Shown here: positions 5,649 to 8,804 of the stretch, piece after piece
Position numbering within the stretch: the stretch's first letter is position 1
Layout: each line of letters starts with the position of its first letter
Assembly (NCBI GenBank): GCA_002413185.1
Contig: DHWM01000173.1
Coordinates: forward strand, 1 to 8,804
Direction: 5' to 3'
DNA length: 8,804 bases
DNA from: Actinobacteria bacterium UBA5182
GTDB taxonomy: Bacteria > Actinomycetota > UBA4738
Position numbers and translations under genes: made by a program
The notes under the pieces: model-generated
Seen by the model: the letters and a program-made list of their open reading frames with translations, nothing else
Told to the model about the DNA's origin: nothing
Database searches by the model: none

Positions 5649-6893
5649 ATGGGTCTGACTGGCGGACGGCCCGGTGAGGGTGTCGGGGAGCCTCCTTCGG
5701 AGTCCCGGCGCGATCTGTGGACGATCTTCGCCGTCCAGGCGCTGCGGGCCCTGCTGTACGGGTTCGGGAGCATCCTCATCGGAGCCGAATTGGCCGGGGC
5801 CGGCTACTCGGACACGAAGGTCGGACTGGTGTTCACGGCGATGCTCGGAGGCTTCGCGGTGATGTCGATCGCCGCGGGGACCCGGGGCGACCGGATCGGG
5901 CGGCGGAGGCTCTACGCCGGGCTGTTCGTGTTGATGGGGGTCGCCGGCACGGCCTTCGCCTTGACGCGGTGGCTCCCCGCGTTGATCGTGGCCGCCCTGA
6001 CCGGCACGATCTCGGTCGAAGCGAACGAGTCCGGGCCGATCACCTCGCTGGAGCAGGCCATGATCGTCCAGGCCGCCTCGACTCCCCGCGGCCGCAATCG
6101 GGCGTTCGCCAGGTACAACGCCGTTGCGTACCTGGCGGGCTCGGTGGGGGCACTGGCCGCCGGCGGCCCCGACTTCTTCCGGCGCTTCTTCGCGGCCGTC
6201 CCCGCCAGCCAGCGGTTCCTCCTAGCCTACCCGGCCATCGCGGTGGCGTGTGTCGCGCTGGTGTGGCGACTGTCGGCGCAGGTCGAAGCCGGCGCGGAGC
6301 GCACGGCCACGCGCCGCTTTCCCCTGGTCCGGTCGAGGAGACGGGTGGCCGCCCTGAGTGGACTGTTCGCAGTGGACTCACTGGGAGGCGGGTTCGTGGT
6401 GCAGGCGTTCCTGGTGTTCTGGTTCCAGCGGAAGTTCGGAGCCTCCACCGAGCTCATGGGCGTGGTGTTCTTCGCGGCGGGGCTGCTCCAGGCGGGATCA
6501 TCCCTGGCCGCAGGGTGGCTGGCCAACCGCATCGGGCTCCTCAACACGATGGTGTTCACGCACCTGCCGTCCAACGTCCTGCTGATCCTGGTTCCGTTCA
6601 TGCCGAACCTGGGGACGGCCATCGCCCTCCTCCTGGTGCGGTTCGCCATCAGCCAGATGGACGTGCCGGCCAGGCAGGCATACGTTGTGAGCGTGGCCGA
6701 TCCGGGTGAACGGACCGCGGCCGCCTCCTACACGAACACCGCCAGGTACCTGGCCAGGCCGGGCGGGGCAGCCCTGGGTGGCTGGCTCACGGGTCTGTGG
6801 CTGGCCGCTCCCTTCGTCGCCGCCGGCGCTCTGAAGATCGCCTACGACCTCACGATCCTGGCCACCTTCCGCCGCGTCCGCGAGTCCGAGTAG
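5649..6893 (+). CDS. MFS transporter, uncharacterised subfamily
   Basis: This 414-residue major facilitator has about 12 hydrophobic segments in two halves. The first half carries motif A as GDRIGRRR (80-87) after the second membrane segment; the equivalent in the second half is NRIGLLN (about 293-299). A conserved acidic motif ESGPITSLEQA (127-137) and DVPARQAYVVSVADPGERTA (338-357) mark a family common in actinobacteria, archaea and other environmental prokaryotes, annotated only as MFS. No substrate can be inferred. The ATG at 5649 is chosen because transporter sequence (RRDLWTIFAVQAL) starts shortly after it and the upstream in-frame part to 5511 looks non-coding; its ribosome binding site is weak (GATGGG). 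The gene is on the plus strand, convergent with gyrA (18 bases between stops), and separates gyrA from DUF3566, so it was probably inserted into an older gyrA-DUF3566-tRNA cluster. Confidence 0.92.
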   Translation: MGLTGGRPGEGVGEPPSESRRDLWTIFAVQALRALLYGFGSILIGAELAGAGYSDTKVGLVFTAMLGGFAVMSIAAGTRGDRIGRRRLYAGLFVLMGVAGTAFALTRWLPALIVAALTGTISVEANESGPITSLEQAMIVQAASTPRGRNRAFARYNAVAYLAGSVGALAAGGPDFFRRFFAAVPASQRFLLAYPAIAVACVALVWRLSAQVEAGAERTATRRFPLVRSRRRVAALSGLFAVDSLGGGFVVQAFLVFWFQRKFGASTELMGVVFFAAGLLQAGSSLAAGWLANRIGLLNTMVFTHLPSNVLLILVPFMPNLGTAIALLLVRFAISQMDVPARQAYVVSVADPGERTAAASYTNTARYLARPGGAALGGWLTGLWLAAPFVAAGALKIAYDLTILATFRRVRESE

Positions 6894-6911
6894 GTCCCGG
6901 TCCGGCAGCCT

Positions 6912-8804
6912 TTACTCTTCGAACTGCGTAATCACCGGAGCGACGGCAACCACGCTGCGGCCCTTCTCCAGGCGCATCACCCGAACGCCTTGGGTGGCGC
7001 GACCGGCTTTGCGCACCTGAACGGACGGCACACGGATGACCACCCCATCGTTCGCGATGACCAGGATATCTTGATCCTTCCGAATGGGAAACGCGCCTGC
7101 CAGCACGCCCACCCTTGAGGTGAGCATGGCCGTCTTCACTCCGAGGCCACCACGGCCCTTCTTCGGATACCCCTCGAACGTGGTTCGCTTCCCGTAGCCG
7201 TTGTTGGTCACCGTCAAGAGGCCGTCGCCTTGGGAGGTCGAAACCATCGCGATGACCTCGTCGTCCGCGCGGAGCTTCATCCCGATGACGCCACCAGCCG
7301 AGCGACCCATCGATCGCACTGCGCCTTCACCGAACCGGATGGCCTGTCCGAGCTTCGACACCAGGATGAGGTCGGCCTTGCCGTCCGTCAGCAGGGTGCC
7401 GATGAGCTCGTCGCCCTGGCGCAGGTTGATGGCGGCCAGGCCGGCCTGGCGAGTCGAGTCGTACTCCGTCAGCTCTGTCTTCTTGACGATCCCCTTCTTC
7501 GTTGCGAACACCAGGTACCTGCCGTCGGTGTAGTCCTTGATGTCGATGACGCTGGCGATCTTCTCGTCCGCGCCGAACCCCATGCCCGGGAGGTTCGCCA
7601 CGTAGGTCCCGCGCCCGGTGCGCGAACCCTCTGGCACCTCGTGCACCTTCGCCCGGTACACCCGCCCGCGGTTCGTGAACACCAGCAGCCAGTGATGCGT
7701 GGTGGTGGTGAAGACCTGGCTAATGATGTCATCCGCCTTCAGATTGGCCCCGATGACCCCACGGCCGCCGCGAGCTTGCCGCTTGTAGGTCTCCAGCGGA
7801 AGCCGCTTCACGTATCCGGCCCGGGTAATGGTGATGATGACGTCGGTCTCCTGGATCAGGTCTTCGACGTCGAACTCGCCTTCTTCGGCGCGGATCTCGG
7901 TGCGCCGGGCGTCGGTGAATTTCTTTCGAACCTCCAGAACCTCGGTCTTGACCAGCGCCAGGAGCTCGGTGGGTGAGGCGAGGAGCTTGGTCAGCCGATC
8001 GATGGTGGCGAGCAACTCCTTGTGCTCGTCCTCGAGCTTCTGTCGCTCCAGGCGGGTCAGCCGGCGAAGCGGCATGTCCAGGATGTAGTTCGCCTGGATC
8101 TCGGTGAGCTTGAAGCGCTTCATCAGCCTGTCGCGGGCCTGCTCGGCGTTGGACGATCCCCGGATGATCTTGATCACCTCGTCGATGTTCCCCAGCGCGA
8201 TGAGCAGGCCGAGAACGATGTGGTCGCGCTCTTCGGCCTTGCGGAGCTCGTAGCGGCTCCGCCTGGTGACCACCTCGACCTGGTGGTTGATGTAGTGCCC
8301 GATGACCTGTTTCAGGTTGAGCGTGCGAGGAACGCCGTCGACCAGGGCCAGCATGTTCACGCCGAAGGTGTCCTGCATCTGGGTGTGCTTGTAGAGCTGA
8401 TTCAAGACGACGTGGGGGTTCGCGTTGCGCTTCAGGTCGATGACCAGGCGCATCCCGCCGCGGCCGCTGGACTCATCCTTGAGGTCCGCGATGTCGGTGA
8501 TCTTTCGCTGCCTGGTGACGAGGTCCGCGATCTTCTCGGCCAGGCGTGCCTTGTTCACCATGTAGGGCAGCTCCGTGACGACCAGGCGGACCCGTCCCTG
8601 CCGGCCTTCCTCGAAGGTGACCCGCGCCCGCATCTTCACCGAGCCGCGGCCTGTCTCGTAGGCCTCCCGGATCCCCTCCCGGCCGATGATCATCCCCGCC
8701 GTCGGGAAGTCCGGTCCCTTGATCTTCTTTCGGAGGTCGCTGATCGAAACGTCCGGGTTCTCGATCATTGCGACGACGCCGTCGATGACCTCGCCCAGGT
8801 TGTG
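6912..8804 (-). CDS. gyrA: DNA gyrase subunit A (partial, start outside the window)
   Basis: 630 C-terminal codons of the ATP-dependent type II topoisomerase subunit that cuts and rejoins DNA and, with GyrB, introduces negative supercoils. The frame is open to the right edge (first visible residues HNLGEVIDGVV), so roughly the first 200 residues, including the winged-helix domain, active-site Tyr and quinolone-resistance region, are missing. Visible are the tower (GPDFPTAGMIIG onward), the coiled-coil and gate region (LDMPLRRLTRLERQKLEDEH), and the C-terminal beta-pinwheel with the GyrA-box QARGGRG (visible residues 343-349). That box is needed for DNA wrapping and separates GyrA from ParC. 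The repeated blades each show a GY/GRV/GIV turn. The tail after the last blade is short (PVITQFEE). DUF3566 and tRNA-Ile downstream fit actinobacterial gyrA. gyrB is expected upstream, outside the window. No intein or frameshift is seen. Confidence 0.98.
   Translation of the reverse strand, partial: HNLGEVIDGVVAMIENPDVSISDLRKKIKGPDFPTAGMIIGREGIREAYETGRGSVKMRARVTFEEGRQGRVRLVVTELPYMVNKARLAEKIADLVTRQRKITDIADLKDESSGRGGMRLVIDLKRNANPHVVLNQLYKHTQMQDTFGVNMLALVDGVPRTLNLKQVIGHYINHQVEVVTRRSRYELRKAEERDHIVLGLLIALGNIDEVIKIIRGSSNAEQARDRLMKRFKLTEIQANYILDMPLRRLTRLERQKLEDEHKELLATIDRLTKLLASPTELLALVKTEVLEVRKKFTDARRTEIRAEEGEFDVEDLIQETDVIITITRAGYVKRLPLETYKRQARGGRGVIGANLKADDIISQVFTTTTHHWLLVFTNRGRVYRAKVHEVPEGSRTGRGTYVANLPGMGFGADEKIASVIDIKDYTDGRYLVFATKKGIVKKTELTEYDSTRQAGLAAINLRQGDELIGTLLTDGKADLILVSKLGQAIRFGEGAVRSMGRSAGGVIGMKLRADDEVIAMVSTSQGDGLLTVTNNGYGKRTTFEGYPKKGRGGLGVKTAMLTSRVGVLAGAFPIRKDQDILVIANDGVVIRVPSVQVRKAGRATQGVRVMRLEKGRSVVAVAPVITQFEE

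Noticed and set aside
5638..5658. Six-codon frame (MMGRWV) overlapping the transporter start, as a possible regulatory leader peptide
   Set aside because: No ribosome binding site, and a frame this short is expected by chance.
5717..6709. Plus-strand open frame of 330 codons inside the transporter gene
   Set aside because: It is a shifted frame of the MFS gene; the composition (Arg/Gly/Pro-rich) lacks membrane segments, whereas the MFS frame has them throughout.
1..8804. CRISPR array, insertion sequence, prophage or toxin-antitoxin/defence system
   Set aside because: No regularly spaced repeats, transposase, integrase or terminal inverted repeats with target duplications were found, and none of the genes resembles a known defence component.

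Overview
The window is from a high-GC bacterium, most likely an Actinomycetota member. The best evidence is the minus-strand order gyrA, then a DUF3566 membrane protein, then tRNA-Ile(GAU), which is the order found next to DNA gyrase in many actinobacteria. Frequent GTG starts and high G+C fit this. The genus cannot be told from the sequence.

Right part (4526-8804): the 3' two-thirds or more of gyrA enters from the right edge on the minus strand. A plus-strand MFS transporter gene converges on it with an 18-base gap and sits between gyrA and the DUF3566 gene. After DUF3566 come a well-formed promoter, tRNA-Ile(GAU), and 21 bases beyond the tRNA a 51-codon membrane-protein gene resembling the small DLW-39 type proteins found near gyrA in actinobacteria.

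Middle (1709-4428): three minus-strand genes. The first encodes a diverged GGDEF-like protein that has lost its catalytic signature. The second and third encode a GNAT acyltransferase of the COG3375 type and an enolase-superfamily enzyme of the o-succinylbenzoate synthase / N-acylamino acid racemase type. The last two overlap by 4 bases (GTGA), so they are almost certainly translated together. A known role for such pairs is N-succinylation followed by racemisation of amino acids (D-to-L conversion). The third enzyme of that route, a desuccinylase, is not in the window.

Left part (1-1708): a 295-base non-coding stretch carries a nested inverted repeat and a possible promoter. Then come two minus-strand genes for exported proteins of unknown function. 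The first is interrupted by an in-frame TAA with coding sequence continuing in the same frame on both sides, so it is probably a recent pseudogene. The second is a small membrane-anchored or secreted protein.

No CRISPR array, insertion sequence, phage gene or defence system was found. The points most worth checking are the interrupted exported gene, the degenerate GGDEF protein with a duplicated leader, the racemase/GNAT pair, and the small gene directly behind the tRNA.
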